A stretch of 64,000 nt of DNA from Codonopsis lanceolata. Its lineage: Eukaryota > Streptophyta > Magnoliopsida > Asterales > Campanulaceae. The stretch lies in the NCBI GenBank assembly GCA_013146195.2, contig CM028379.1:158874437-158938436 (forward strand), written 5' to 3'. The stretch's first letter is position 1. Each line of letters begins with the position of its first letter. This document shows positions 1 through 11,666 of this stretch, piece by piece. The notes below the pieces were generated by a model that worked only from the letters and a program-made list of their open reading frames with translations, was not told the DNA's origin and searched no databases. The position numbers and the translations under genes were made by a program.

Positions 1-1490
1 GGTGGTGGTATTGCGACCTTTGCTAGGCACCCCCATACTTTAATGACTTTGTAGGAAGGCTTGCGACCATTCCATAATTCATAGGGTGTTTTGTCCAATT
101 TTTTGTGTGGTAGCTTGTTTAACAAGTAATTGGCTATGAGCACCGCCTCCCCCCACATTTCGTCGGGTAGACCAGATTGAATCAATAATGTATTCATCAT
201 TTCTTTAAGGGTGTGGTTCTTCCTCTCAGTAATCTCGTTGGATTGTGGAGTGTAAGGTGGAGTGACTTGGTGAAGAATGTCATGTTCTGCATAGAAGTCT
301 TTAAAGGGAAAGACATATTTGCCTCCTCGATCAGACTTAAGAATTTTATCTTTTTCTCAAGTTGATTCTTGACTTCATTTTTATATAACTTGAATGCTTC
401 AAAGGCTTCATCTTTACTGTTTAATAGGTAGAGATGACAAAAGCGAGTACTATCATCGATGAAGGTGCTGAAGTATTTTTTCCGCCATAGGACTTTATGG
501 ATTTTAAATCGCATAAGTCACTATGAATTAGATCCAATGGTCTAGTGTCACGGTCTACCGATTCAAACGATGTTCTCGTTTGTTTGGCTTCAACGTAGAT
601 TTGACATTTTTATTTTTTATTAATGCGTATTGTAGGAATTAGATCCATTTGCATTAGTTTTCGCATAGAGTCATGGTTAACGTGACCAAGTCTATAGTGC
701 CAAATATCAAAATGTTCAAGCAAGTAAGAAGAAGATGCCTTAGCTTTATTATCAACTATGGTCGAGGTGTTTATCACCATTACATTATATTTGAAAAGAC
801 CCTCATCGAGGTAACCTTTTCCTAGAAAGACTCCATTTTTACTAAGAATAAACTTGTTCGACTCAAACACTTACTTAAATCCATGTTTAATCAACAATGA
901 ACCAGAAATTAATTTTTTCCTAATTTCTGGTACATGAAGGACATTGGTCAACACCAATTCCCTCCCACTTGTCATCTTCAGCGTCACTTGCCTTTTGCCT
1001 TCCATTCTAGAGGTGGATGAGTTGCCCATGAACAGCTTCTCCCCGGACGTCACTTTGGTATAAGAAGAGAACATCTCCGTGTCGCCGCATATGTGACGTG
1101 TGGCATCAGTGTCCACGAACCATTCACGACCCGTACTGACCATGTTCGTCTCGGAGACCACACTGATCATGTTGATGTCGTCGTTGACGAGTTTGGCTTC
1201 GCACCGGACCCGCTTCTTTCTACGACACTCAACAGCTTTGTTACCTTTCTTGTCGCAGTTGAGGCACTTACCTTTGAACTTGTACTACTTGTGTTGCTTG
1301 GACGTCCTTTCATCGAAGCTTTTACGCTTCCCGTTCTTGGAGTCTTGTTCAACCACGTTGGCCCCTTCAATGATACGAGTGTTCTTTTTGTCACCAATCC
1401 GATTGTCCTGCTCAATCCGCAGCCGCATGATCAAGTCTTCGAAAGACATATCCTTACGCTTGTGCTTGAGATAATTTTTGAAGTCCATCA
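1..1490 (-). pseudogene. copia gag-pol fragment (gag, protease, integrase)
   Basis: Minus-strand pieces in order. At 1285-1488 a gag C-terminal fragment contains FKNYLKHKRKDMSFEDLI. At 871-1170 the protease reads WFVDTDATRHICGD (D-T-D in place of the usual D-S/T-G). At 610-870 the GAG-pre-integrase has the WHYRLGHVNHDSM zinc-finger half. At 197-514 the integrase core has STFIDDSTRF. At 1-196 integrase continues in another frame with NYLLNKLPHKKLDKTPYELW. Frameshifts separate the pieces, so no full polyprotein is made. Family assignment is secure; lineage within copia is not. Confidence 0.85.
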
Positions 1491-1494
1491 GTTA

Positions 1495-1977
1495 GAGCGG
1501 TTGGGGCTTGTCCGAAACAGACACAACCATTTCGGACACAACTGCTAGGAGTTGGGAGCGTTTGGGGTTTGTTCGAACAGACACACTGTTTCGGACACAA
1601 CAACCGTCGCTGTAACCGCTTGTTTGAAAGGGACACAACAGTTGGCTGTTGCTGTAACCGTCAGTGAACTGGCTTATACCAAAAAGGGTCACATGAACTG
1701 TGTAATGAACTGGTAGCAAAAAGAAAAGGTCCAAGCCAGCCAGCCACCCGGGCGGGCGGGCGAGCGAGCTAGCAACTAGTTAGCCAAGCCGGTTTGGCGG
1801 GACTTAGCTAGGTCTTCCCTCCTACACAAAAGTGTAGTGGCCCAAGGGCCGATTGTTAAGCCTAAACGCTCTTCTTTGTAAAGTAGAGCTCTTTTTATTT
1901 TATTCCAGTGTGGGATTCTCCACTTCCTGCTTTACATAACTTCCTCATTCAATTATTATTAAAACAAGTTTCCAACA
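1495..1977 (-). repeat. LTR remnant of the truncated copia
   Basis: The minus strand starts TGTTGGAAACTTG and leads through low-complexity GC-rich sequence (1740-1800) to the gag remnant. No PBS is visible. The inner border is only approximate because of the deletion joining LTR to gag. Confidence 0.55.
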
Positions 1978-3590
1978 CCCTGCTGGTCGATATATGTGTT
2001 TGATTTTATCATCGTCTCATGTTACTTTTGTGACCAAATGTCTTGATTGATGATTCATAGATGGAAAGCATCCTGCCTGCTACCCGTCATTTGTTGGCCG
2101 TAGAGAAATCTCTTTTACATTGGATAAGGATATTTATTTGCAGTGTCAGTCTTTTAATAGCGCATCTGAGCTGGAAAATGCCATCAAAGACAAGTTGCCA
2201 TTCAAAATAGATATTGGGCATGTGTATAATGTTGAAGTAAGATTTTTAAACTTAACTCTCCTAAAACAGTAAAAGCTGGTTTTATTACTAAGTGTCGTGT
2301 TAATAATTCTCCTAGCATTTTGTTTATTTGATCTTTCTACAACCTGCAAAGAGACATGCCTATGAACAAGCTGGTGATAAAATTTTCACTCCTGTGGAGA
2401 GAGAACTAGATTTTGATATAGTAAGTTGCTTGGATTAAGATGAATACGATAATGAACTTTTGGGTACAATCTCAATCATTTTTCATGTTTGAATAATAAT
2501 TTGTACCACAGGATATTTCAGATTATGACAATGCCAGATATTGCTGCTCAGGAGCAGATGTTTGCTTGGACTACTGGCCGCTTATGACAATTGCTATTAA
2601 AGTGATTGATACTTCCCTCAGAGGTGTGGATATAACTCATTACCATTTTGATACTTGTCAAATGTTTAATCGAGTTCATCCCTGCTAGAACATGCAATTA
2701 GACAGCAACTTCCAAATTCTTAGCTGTAAAAGTTAAAACATAGGTTGCATTCTGCTGCATGGATATACTTTATTTGAACTTAACTGCTACTTTAAAAGTG
2801 TTGTCTTCTCTATCACTTGTTAGTTTTTTTAAAAAAAAAATTGGTACATTTTTATACAAACATGTTTACATAGACTAAAATTGTACCAATTATGGGTCAT
2901 ATTTCTTTAATATGAATTTGTTTAGATTTTCATTCTGGAGCCATGATTTCTTGGAGTGAACAATTTCCAGAGCATTTGCACCTGTTACTTCAACTGAAAT
3001 AATATTTTGTTCTTCTTTTGTTTCATCATTCTTCTTTTAACTTCCCATAGTGGCCATATTTTGTTCCTAGGTAAGTCTTAAACTTGTGTAGCTTTTGCAG
3101 ACTTGTCACGTGTTTTCAACTAGTCTTTTGTTCTTGCTATGTACTTGAGCGGTCTAATTCCTTACCCCTTCTGTGCAGATGCCTTTGGATTCAATCACAT
3201 TCTCTTGGTGTACAGTGGATGGCGTGGTGTCCATTGTTGGGTTTGTAATGGAAAAAGCAAGAAGGTATTGCGGCAAATGTTTGATAATGGAATTTTAGTT
3301 GACAAGGTTTTCGTTGTGATGTGCTCTTATGCTTTGAAATTTACTGCCCTAATCTCCAGGTTGAATAATGAACAACGACCTGCTATTGCTGATTATTTTC
3401 GAGTGTACAAGGTAGCTTACTAGACTTTCTAAATACAACTACATTTATTTACACATCTTTACAACATAAGGCCTGACATTTTTTTTCTCTTCATCCAGGG
3501 CAATGAAAATAATCATAGAATGGTTTCTCTGACGGGTCCTCTATTTCATCATTTTCTTGAGTAAGTGATATTTATTGATATTTTATGTTT

Positions 3591-3780
3591 TTTTTCTTTC
3601 TTGTTGCGGTAAAAGTTTAGTAGGATAAAGTTGTTCCATTCTGATTCTGGCACATGCCATCCGTATCTTTGAGAGCTTAGACTGATGCGACAGATCGCCT
3701 AGCCCCTTTGGCCGCTGGAAGCTCATGGGCGATGGAAAGCTACTAAGTGCCAACAAAAACTGAGCAAACCACATGGGTCT
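3591..3780 (-). mobile_element. Retroposed insert with A-rich tail (SINE or retrocopy)
   Basis: A 190-bp insert in a primase intron is flanked by a perfect 17-bp direct repeat (ATTGATATTTTATGTTT at 3574-3590 and 3781-3797). On the minus strand it ends in an A-rich tail (AAGAAAGAAAAAAA) directly before the duplication, the hallmark of LINE-mediated retroposition. I recognise no tRNA-type A and B boxes, so it may be a 5'-truncated SINE or a retrocopied RNA fragment. Confidence 0.7.
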
Positions 3781-5548
3781 ATTGATATTTTATGTTTGGA
3801 ACCATTACGTGTACATTGACTTTCATATCTTTCTGCAGGAGATCATATACCAATGTTTTGAAAGACTTCTTTGAGGAAAAATTGCTTTGCAGTCAGCAAT
3901 TATTTTCAGTTGAGGAGAGATATGGGAAAATGTTGCAGATGAATCCTGATGAAAGGATGCGAATTTTAACAATGACGTTTCTTCTAAAGTTATGTTGTTT
4001 CTTCCTAATAATACATAGTCATTACTTGGATTAATATGCTAGACGTAATAAGGAGATTCCTTTGCAGCCTTGACCTTCGAGTTTAAAGGAAAGTGACAGG
4101 ATAACAGGCGTTCCTCCAGTGCAAAAGATGTTAACATTGTCCGTTTGGAGCAACTAAAACATCTTCTTCAATTTGGAAAACAAAAGGTATGGCCTCTAAT
4201 ACCACAGTAACCCTTTTAAGCCTTGGTGAACGTTTTTGATGATGCTCCATAACTTTGTACATATAGGTTGGTTCAAATTCATGCGAATGAATGGATTTTA
4301 AGGAGAATGAATGAATTTACTGCCTTGTCTGATGTCAGTTTCATTCTATGAATGTTGAAGCTTCTCTATTTCTCTCTCTTTTGATTGCACTGGACCCTTT
4401 ATAAGATGGTAGTTGTACAAGACTTTTAAGTAAAGTTTGAATCTGTGTAAAGCTTTTCATTCAGAGTGTGTATTGTATGTGCATAGGAGAAAGGATTATT
4501 GCCAAATTCTTGGAGAGTGACATTTGTAGTCCATAAGAATTAACTTTCTTTACCTGTTAGGTACAGTGGCTTCGCAGGTGCGTTGAAGAGATTGTGTTCT
4601 CTTATACCTATCCTAGGCTTGATATGGAGGTTCGTATTATTGGATTCTTTTTTCTTCTATTGTCTGAATTGATGATTTCTAGTAAGATCAAGTAATAAGG
4701 CATATGTGTTGATATCGAGATTTCTTCATTCATACTATTGCTTTCTGAATCTTTTTGTACGGTCTTCATCAGCAATAGAATCTTACTTATCCATAAGATA
4801 TGCATCTACGGCTTAGCACAATTTAGATATAGATTATCTAATCACTTGACAAATATTCTCTATTGATGTCTTAGGTTTCAAAACACATAAGCCATCTACT
4901 TAAGGCACCATTTTGTGTACACCCCAAAAAGGTTAGTTTCTTAAGTACCTGGGAGATATGAATTGGTCATGGAATTGAATAATATATATCGTTTTGACTA
5001 TGTGACATGATGACTAGAAGCAAAGAAAGAATAGTGTTAAGAACAACAAATTCATATCATAATCATCTTGAAGAAGCCTTAAAAACACCTTTTTATCACA
5101 AGAAAGGGTGAAGGCTTGTCTTTTCAATGATTTATACGGTATTTGGAGCTTCTTGGACAATGTTTTTACTGCATTTACATTCCCTTTTTTTCTCCAGGCC
5201 GCGTTTGTGTTCCTATTGATCCGAACCACTGTGATGAGTTTGATCCTATCCTATTGATCCGAACCAGCATGCCGGCGTGAAGGTAAATCACTACTTTCGA
5301 ACGAAGGTAAATCACTAGTCGAACAAATTTGTCAACTTGATGGCTGTTTCTTCTTGTGATGATTTGGTGATTTGAGTTAAGATCTGTATATTATCTGCGG
5401 TAAACTTGTCATATGCTAAGCACACAAAATGACAAATGATTTCCTATCATCTTTAAACAGCTTAAATCGACACATGGGCAAGAATGCTATGCAGTAGCCA
5501 GTCATAACAAGGGTTTTGATTTTGATTCTCTTTTCCAAAGTTAGCCTA

Positions 5549-5822
5549 GGGCAAGTCCAATGGTGGTACTTGCCTATAGGTATCAAAACTAAAATTTGAT
5601 ACATGTTGGTTATTATTCATAGGTATCAAATGATCATCTCCAACCATAGGTATCAAAATAAAAGGTAATAAAATTAGGTGTGGTACTAAGGGAGGTATCA
5701 AATTTGGTACCTTCCCTAGTACCACACCTAATTTTGATACCTTTTACTTTAACCATTGGAGAACCTAATACTCTTACATAGGTATCAAAATTTGGTTTTG
5801 ACCCCTACCATTGGACTTGCCC
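5549..5822. mobile_element. Foldback MITE in primase intron
   Basis: Terminal inverted repeats GGGCAAGTCCAATGGTGG and CCATTGGACTTGCCC bound a 274-bp palindromic element rich in GGTATCAAA motifs; TA flanks both ends. The central part folds on itself around 5690-5725. Superfamily is uncertain; a TA or TTA-type target fits Tc1/mariner or PIF/Harbinger. Confidence 0.7.
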
Positions 5823-5899
5823 TAACCATTACCCTTTGGTTTGTTGGAAGCAAACAAGATAATCATGCTGATCAGTCCATGTCTTAACCATCATCTTAA

Positions 5900-6010
5900 G
5901 GATTTTTTTTTTGTCCGACACCAAGGGGTTGGCACTCAGACAAAGATCTTGAGGTCTTTGATTCCAATCCCCACACCAACAAGGGGTCACACTTACCTAT
6001 CAAAAAAATA
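5900..6010 (-). repeat. Possible SINE fragment
   Basis: A run of T and a CAAAAAAATAA stretch flank about 90 bp with a B-box-like GGATTGGAATC on the minus strand. Weak evidence; no clear target duplication was found. Confidence 0.25.
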
Positions 6011-6484
6011 ATTTGTTTTCTTCTGGTGAGATTCCTCGTGTAGAAAATTATAGCTAATGACATTAAGATTAGAATATGGGTGTTGTTTCACCCACTTCTC
6101 ATAGAAGTGTTCCGTAATTTGCATAAGATGTATACCTACTTGAGACATGAAGTTCTTTCGGTGATTTCAATTATAATTATTGCAAATAGTGAGTGCCAGA
6201 CTACTCATTTGCTAAAATTCCAAATGTGAACCCTAAAACCAGAGATCATGAGAACGGTTGAGAACCCAATGCCCGAGGACTTAGTATTATTATTGATCTT
6301 GTTTCTTGCTTCTCATATCATTACATGATCATATTTAGTTGCTTTTATTCGAATGCAGTTTGAGTTGAGCACAAAAGGAACCAGTTGTTAAGATATTTCA
6401 GTATTACTATGTCGTCTTCTGATGTTGAAGATAATAATGCCTAAAACCATATTAGGACACATTATGAGATTTGAAGGTTGGAAT

Positions 6485-6638
6485 TGTAGAACCAGATAAA
6501 GTTTAGGAATAATGGCATAACCTACAAGAAACCTATACAAGGAAGGTAACAAAATAAGGAAAGAACTCTACAAGGTAATTACCACTAATTACTAATTACA
6601 AATCAACAAGAATAATGAAAAGATATTATTCTCTAATA
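6485..6638 (-). repeat. 3' LTR of intronic copia, internally deleted
   Basis: 154 bp, otherwise nearly identical to the partner LTR but missing about 65 bp from its middle. Confidence 0.93.
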
Positions 6639-9600
6639 TGCCCCCGCAAGATGGACGTCCGAGAAGAGAGACCAATCTTGTGTAGTAATTGATGAAACCG
6701 TTGGCGAGTAAGAGGCTTGGTGAGGCATCGGCGAGTTGATCGTAGGAGACATGACATACTCGCATAAACCCATCTGAACTTGTTGCGAATGAAATGAAAG
6801 TCGGGAGCCAATGCTTCATGCAGTATAAAAAGCGGGTTAGAAGCGAGACTAGACGTGGGCGCCACATTGTCCGATAAATGACTAGTTGAGTCGAGGAGGT
6901 GAGGCAGAGTTTGCGAAGAGATACAATCCACGACCTCATTGTTGCGGCAACGGCTTGTATTCGAGCTTCACTCGAGGAGGCGAGCTTCTGATCTTATTTC
7001 TTGGAGCTCCAAGAGATCGGATTGCTTCCAAGATAGACAATGTAGGCACTGGTGGATGTGTAGTCATCCTTGTTGCCAGCCCAGTCCATATAAGTAAAGG
7101 CATGGAGAGTAGGAGGAGACTGGCGATGAAGGAAGATGCCCACATTGATAGTGCCATAAAGATACCGAAGAACTCGCTTGACCGCAATCTAGTGCTTAGT
7201 GATTGGCCGATGTATGAACTGAGAGAGTTTGTTGACAGCAAAGGCAACATCAGGTCGAGTGAGAGCGAGATATGAAGACTCCGAGCCATTGCTCGAGAAT
7301 GCAGCCGGATATAAGAGAGAGCGATACCGTGTGAAGAGTCAAGGTAGGCGAGGTAGCAAGGGGCGTAGCTACTGGGCAAGCATCTGTCATGCCTGTGCGA
7401 GGAAGGAGATCAGCTATGTACCCACGCTGGGCAAGCAGCAGACCACTTGGGCGCTTAACAACCTTAACCCCAAGGAAGTAGTGAAGATCACCAAGGTCCT
7501 TGAGAGAGAAGCGATTAGCGAGCAGAGAGATGAAAGTCTGAACGGCAGCGGGCTGGTTTCCAGTGACAATGAGGTCATCCACATATACAAGGAGATAGAT
7601 GATGGTGCCCGCAGTACGAAGGATGAACAGTGATATGTCGGCCATCGAGTTTTTGAAGCCGGAGGCAAGAAGAAACTGACGCAGCTTATTATACCATGCT
7701 TGGGGAGCCTGCTTGAGACCATAAATAGCCTTGTGAAGCCGACACACATGATTAGGTTTGTCCTTATCTGTGAACCCAGGTGGTTGAGCCATGAATACCT
7801 CCTCGGACAGATTGCCTTGAAGAAGGCATTGTTCACATCCAGTTGTCGAATATCCCATCCTTGACAAACGGCCAGTGAGAGAACTAGACGAACAGTGGAC
7901 GGTTTAACCACCGGGCTGAAAGTCTCGTGATAGTCAACCCCTGGTCGCTGGTGAAACTCCTTGGCCACTAGGCGAGATTTGTAGCGATCAATGGTGCCAT
8001 CAGCAAGTCTTTTAATGCGGTAGATCCACTTACAACCAACAATATTGCGAGCATCTGCCGAAGGGACAAGTTCCCAAGTTCCATTGCGAGCTAGTGCATC
8101 AAACTCCTCAGACATGGCCTGACGCCACTTCTCATCTTTCAGTGCCTGAGTGACACATGTTGGTTCCTTTGTCCATTTGCCGGTTAATTTGAAAGACTTC
8201 GATTTGGTGATAGGTTTGTAGATATTGTTCTTAGATCGAGTAACTATGGTTGAAGGTCCAGAAGCAGCGGGCACAGGAACAGGGTCAGCGGACACGGGTA
8301 TGGGTACATGACTAGGTTCAGTGGGCACATGAACATGGTTAGTGGGCATGGTGCAAGTGGGCGTAGGGATATCCTCGGGCATGGAGCTGGTTACCGAAAA
8401 AGGTTGAGCAGGCAACAAAGGACTAGTTGCGGGCAGTGGTGAGGGTGGGTGAGGCTGTAGTATGGGTGAGCTGAGATTAACCACATTCTGATTAGTGCGA
8501 GGGGAAACTGGCGGGGAAGAGCGAGCAGCCGTGTGTATGAGTGGCCGAGCAGTTCATGAGGGGGTAGCCAAAGACACTAGCATAGGTATTCGTGCGAGCA
8601 GGACTGGTGGCCGGGGTGGACATTGGAAAGGTAGACTCGACAAATCGAACATGATGCGATATGTACAGCTTGGTGGTGCTCGGATTATAACAGAGATAGG
8701 CACTCTGAGTGAGCGAGTAACCAAGGAAGACACATGGAGTGGAGCGAGCATTGAGTTTGTGAGCGGAGTAAGGGCAGAGCCAAGGGTAGCAGAGACAACC
8801 AAAGGCACGAAGTTTGGAGTAGTTGGGCAGAGAGCCAAAAAGTTTATGGTAGGGAGACTGGTGAGCAAGGGTGGGTGTTGGTAGACGATTTATGAGATAG
8901 GTTGTGGTTTGGAAGGCAAACGACCAGAAAGGTAGCGGAAGAGAAGCACGAGAGAGAAGGGAGAGACCGGTCTCGATAATGTGGCGATGGCGACGTTCTG
9001 AGAACCCATTGTGTTCCGGGGTGTGAGGGGGCGAGGTGAGGTGAGAGATGCCATGGGCGGACAGGTAGGTGGCCAAGCCAGAATCCCAAGCAAGCCCCAT
9101 GTAATTGCCTCCATTGTACGAGTAAAGGGTGACAATGGTTGTTTTAAAATAGTTTTCTACCAAGACTTTAAACTTGGGAAAAATGGTGGCGACCTCAGAT
9201 TTGAGTCTGAGCGGGTAGAGCCAAATGTAATGGGTATAGTGATTAACAAAGATCACATAGTATTTGAACACATCAATAGAGGGAAGGGGGGAGGTCCAAA
9301 CATCAGTATAAATAGTTTGAAGGGGGAGAGTAGACACAATAGTATTTTGATGAAAAGGAAGTTTATGACTTTTATTAGAAAGGCAATCATTACAATGAAT
9401 ATGAGTGCGAGTAGTGTCTAATGCTAAATCTAGGCTAGAGAGTATCTAACTTTGGATGGGGCCATACGGATGGCCAAGGCGATGATGCCAATCTTGGTGG
9501 GAGACTTTGGAGATGACACAAGCAGAAGGGGGAGGAGAGGGAGCTATGGTCGGCCATTCATACACACCATCCTTAGACTGTCCGTCAGCAGTATTCTCCT

Positions 9601-10899
9601 TGTCAGTAGATCATTCACATGAAAAAAAGATGGTAAGAACTCAATAGACATGTTATTTGATATGTAGAATTGAGAGATGGATATGAGATTACGTTTCATG
9701 CTAGGAACAAATATGACATTTTGTAAAGTAAAGGTGTATGCAGGGGTGGGAAGGATAGAAGAACTAGTTTTGGAGATACAAAGGCCTGTACCATCACCAA
9801 TGACCATGTCATCCGTGCCCGGATAGTTGGAGTGAAGATGGAGGTTGCCAAGATCGTTGGTAACATGGTGAGAAGCACCACTGTCAAGAAGCCAGCCCGG
9901 AGTCCCTGTGTCCGTTGAGGTCGCTAGATTTGCTCGAGGTGTCCAGCCACTTGCCGAGGAGGAAGTGGTAGGTTGGGTGTTGGTGGCAACCAGTTTGTAG
10001 GTTGGACAGCGAGCAACTGTGTGACCTTGTTGACGGCAGCCTTGACACTTACCAAGATAGGGACGTTGTTGCCAAGGAACTGGTGTCGAAGCCTGGTGTG
10101 AGGGATGCCGAGGTTGAGAGGAAGCCTAGCGAGCATGCGAGGAAGAGTGCTGAGCATGTGAGTTGTTGTTCCTCGGAGTGGTAGGATTGGTAGTGACATG
10201 ATGGGAGAAGGAGGCGGACTGAGATTATTTTAGGAGGAGCTCGCGGTTGATGAGTTTTTCATAAAGCTCATCAAAGGAGATGGGGGTATCGCGTCCTTCA
10301 ACCACATCTACTATGTGACAGTAGTCATCATCCAACCCACCGAGGAGGATCTCAATGAGGTCCTCATGGTCAAACGGTTTGCCCAGAGCCGCTAGTTCAT
10401 CAGCCCGACTTTTGATAGACTACATGTAGTCGGAAATCAACTGAGTTCCCTTGGTTGCTCGCTTGAGGTAATCTTTGATCTGTTTGATGTGGCCGCGAGT
10501 TGGGCGAGCATAGGTGTGAACTAGAATGTTCCAGGCTTCTCGGGCAATGGTGGCCTGTTGGGTCATAGGAACCAGGGGAGCAGACAGGAAGCCAACAAGA
10601 GCCCCAAACAGGAGTTTGTCTTCGCGAATCCATGACTGGTAGTGAGGGTTTGGGGTGGGGACGTCCTTGGATGATTGGGCATCCTTGGTGAGGACTGTGG
10701 GAGGCGGGCAAGCGTGTGATCCATTTACAATCTTGTAGAGATCATAGTCAATGAGGGTGGCCTCAACTTGGAGTTTCCAAGCGATGTAGTTAGTGGATGT
10801 GAGTTTGGTGATGTTGTGGTGGGAGATGTTGATAAGGTCGAAGGTTTGAGTAGGATCAAGGGGGTTTTTAATGGTGAGGGGGTGATTTCCGTTAGCCAT
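6639..10899 (-). pseudogene. copia gag-pol polyprotein, frameshifted
   Basis: Gag starts at 10899 (MANGNHPLTIKNPLDPTQ), just inside the LTR and PBS. A CCHC knuckle (CQGCRQQGHTVARC) lies near 10010-10055, after a frameshift. Protease WLLDSGASHHVTND is near 9855-9895. The GAG-pre-integrase near 9360-9500 has HHRLGHP and CNDC, broken by an in-frame TAG. Integrase 8492-9337 has first Asp (YTDVW) and Glu (FSERRHR), but the second catalytic Asp is Tyr (YSYNGGNY). RT 7250-8484 has YVDDLIV and is broken at the QLDVNNAF motif. RNase H (6640-7250) is scattered over two frames. Not functional. Confidence 0.9.
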
Positions 10900-10961
10900 G
10901 GTGGTTAGGGCGGCGACTAGAGGAAGAAGGAGAAGATTTTTGGAGCAAAGCTTTGATACCA

Positions 10962-11179
10962 TGTAGAACCAGATAAAGTTTAGGAATAATGGCATAGCCT
11001 TTCCATTTATTGAATCACCTATTTATAGGGAGATTTACAATTAGGGTTACACTTGGAGTAGGGTACAAGAAACCTATACAAGGAAGGTAACATAATAAGG
11101 AAAGAACTCTACAAGGTAATTACCACTAATTACTAATTACAAATCAACAAAAATAATGAAAAGATATTATTCTCTAATA
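10962..11179 (-). repeat. 5' LTR of intronic copia
   Basis: 218-bp LTR upstream of the minus-strand gag; it retains a roughly 65-bp block (about 10996-11060) missing from the partner LTR. Confidence 0.93.
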
Positions 11180-11184
11180 GGAAT

Positions 11185-11666
11185 ATTGCATGTTTCTATT
11201 GCTTGTAAAGAGTTGTATGAATGAAGAAATTTTTTACGACTGTGATTTGACGTCACTTACGTGATTTCATAAAAAACTTGGATCAGTTGCGAGTCTTTTA
11301 GAACTATACTATGCATGAATCTCATTGAGTAACTTGGTGTAAACATACTCTAAGAGGTGTTTCCCTTTTGCTATAATTTCTTTTCTTTGTATAGATTTGA
11401 ACTTCTAATCTTATTCTTTTGGAACACAACATCATGCCATATCGTTAATTCTCACTCCATCTCCTTAAATTCTACATGAATGTATGAGATTTCTTCCTAC
11501 ATTTTGAAAGATTTTAGTGATATGATGCTGCACCAATGTAGATGTGTACTCTGTTCGCATTATATTTTTAGTTTTTAAGAGCAATATGAATTGATATATT
11601 TTATTTCTTTCCAAAATTATGCTACTAGTACTATAGATACCTCACAAATCCCTTTCGCATTCATAG
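11185..11666 (+). other. Primase intron, right part
   Basis: AT-rich intron continuing after the copia insertion and ending at the acceptor TTCATAG before the exon at 11667. No other feature seen. Confidence 0.6.

Larger units (their letters stand above)
1..1977 (-). mobile_element. Ty1/copia LTR retrotransposon, truncated, runs off left edge
   Basis: Minus-strand copia element. The right end carries LTR-like sequence beginning TGTTGGAAAC (minus, from 1977). Coding remnants then run leftwards: gag fragment, protease, GAG-pre-integrase and integrase; RT and RNase H must lie outside the window. The LTR-like part runs directly into mid-gag near 1490, so the primer-binding site and gag start are deleted. 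The element abuts the primase pseudogene and may have removed its 5' exon(s). The target duplication cannot be checked because the other end is missing. Confidence 0.85.
6485..11179 (-). mobile_element. Complete degenerate Ty1/copia retrotransposon in primase intron
   Basis: LTRs at 6485-6638 and 10962-11179 with a 5-bp target duplication GGAAT (6480-6484, 11180-11184). The PBS complement GCTTTGATACCA (minus TGGTATCAAAGC, initiator tRNA-Met type) abuts the right LTR, and a polypurine tract (minus TTGCGGGGGCA) abuts the left LTR. Plus-strand LTR ends are TGTAGAACC and CTCTAATA, so the minus-strand 5' terminus is TA rather than TG. The insertion separates primase exons at 5198-5243 and 11667-11715. 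Confidence 0.95.

Noticed and set aside
1093..1548. 151-codon plus-strand ORF
   Set aside because: Antisense shadow of copia protease/gag; protein has no recognisable features.
7229..7633. 134-codon plus-strand ORF
   Set aside because: Opposite strand of the copia reverse transcriptase, whose YVDD frame explains the sequence.
8495..9421. Plus-strand ORFs of 129 and 136 codons
   Set aside because: Antisense to the copia integrase; composition follows the complementary strand.
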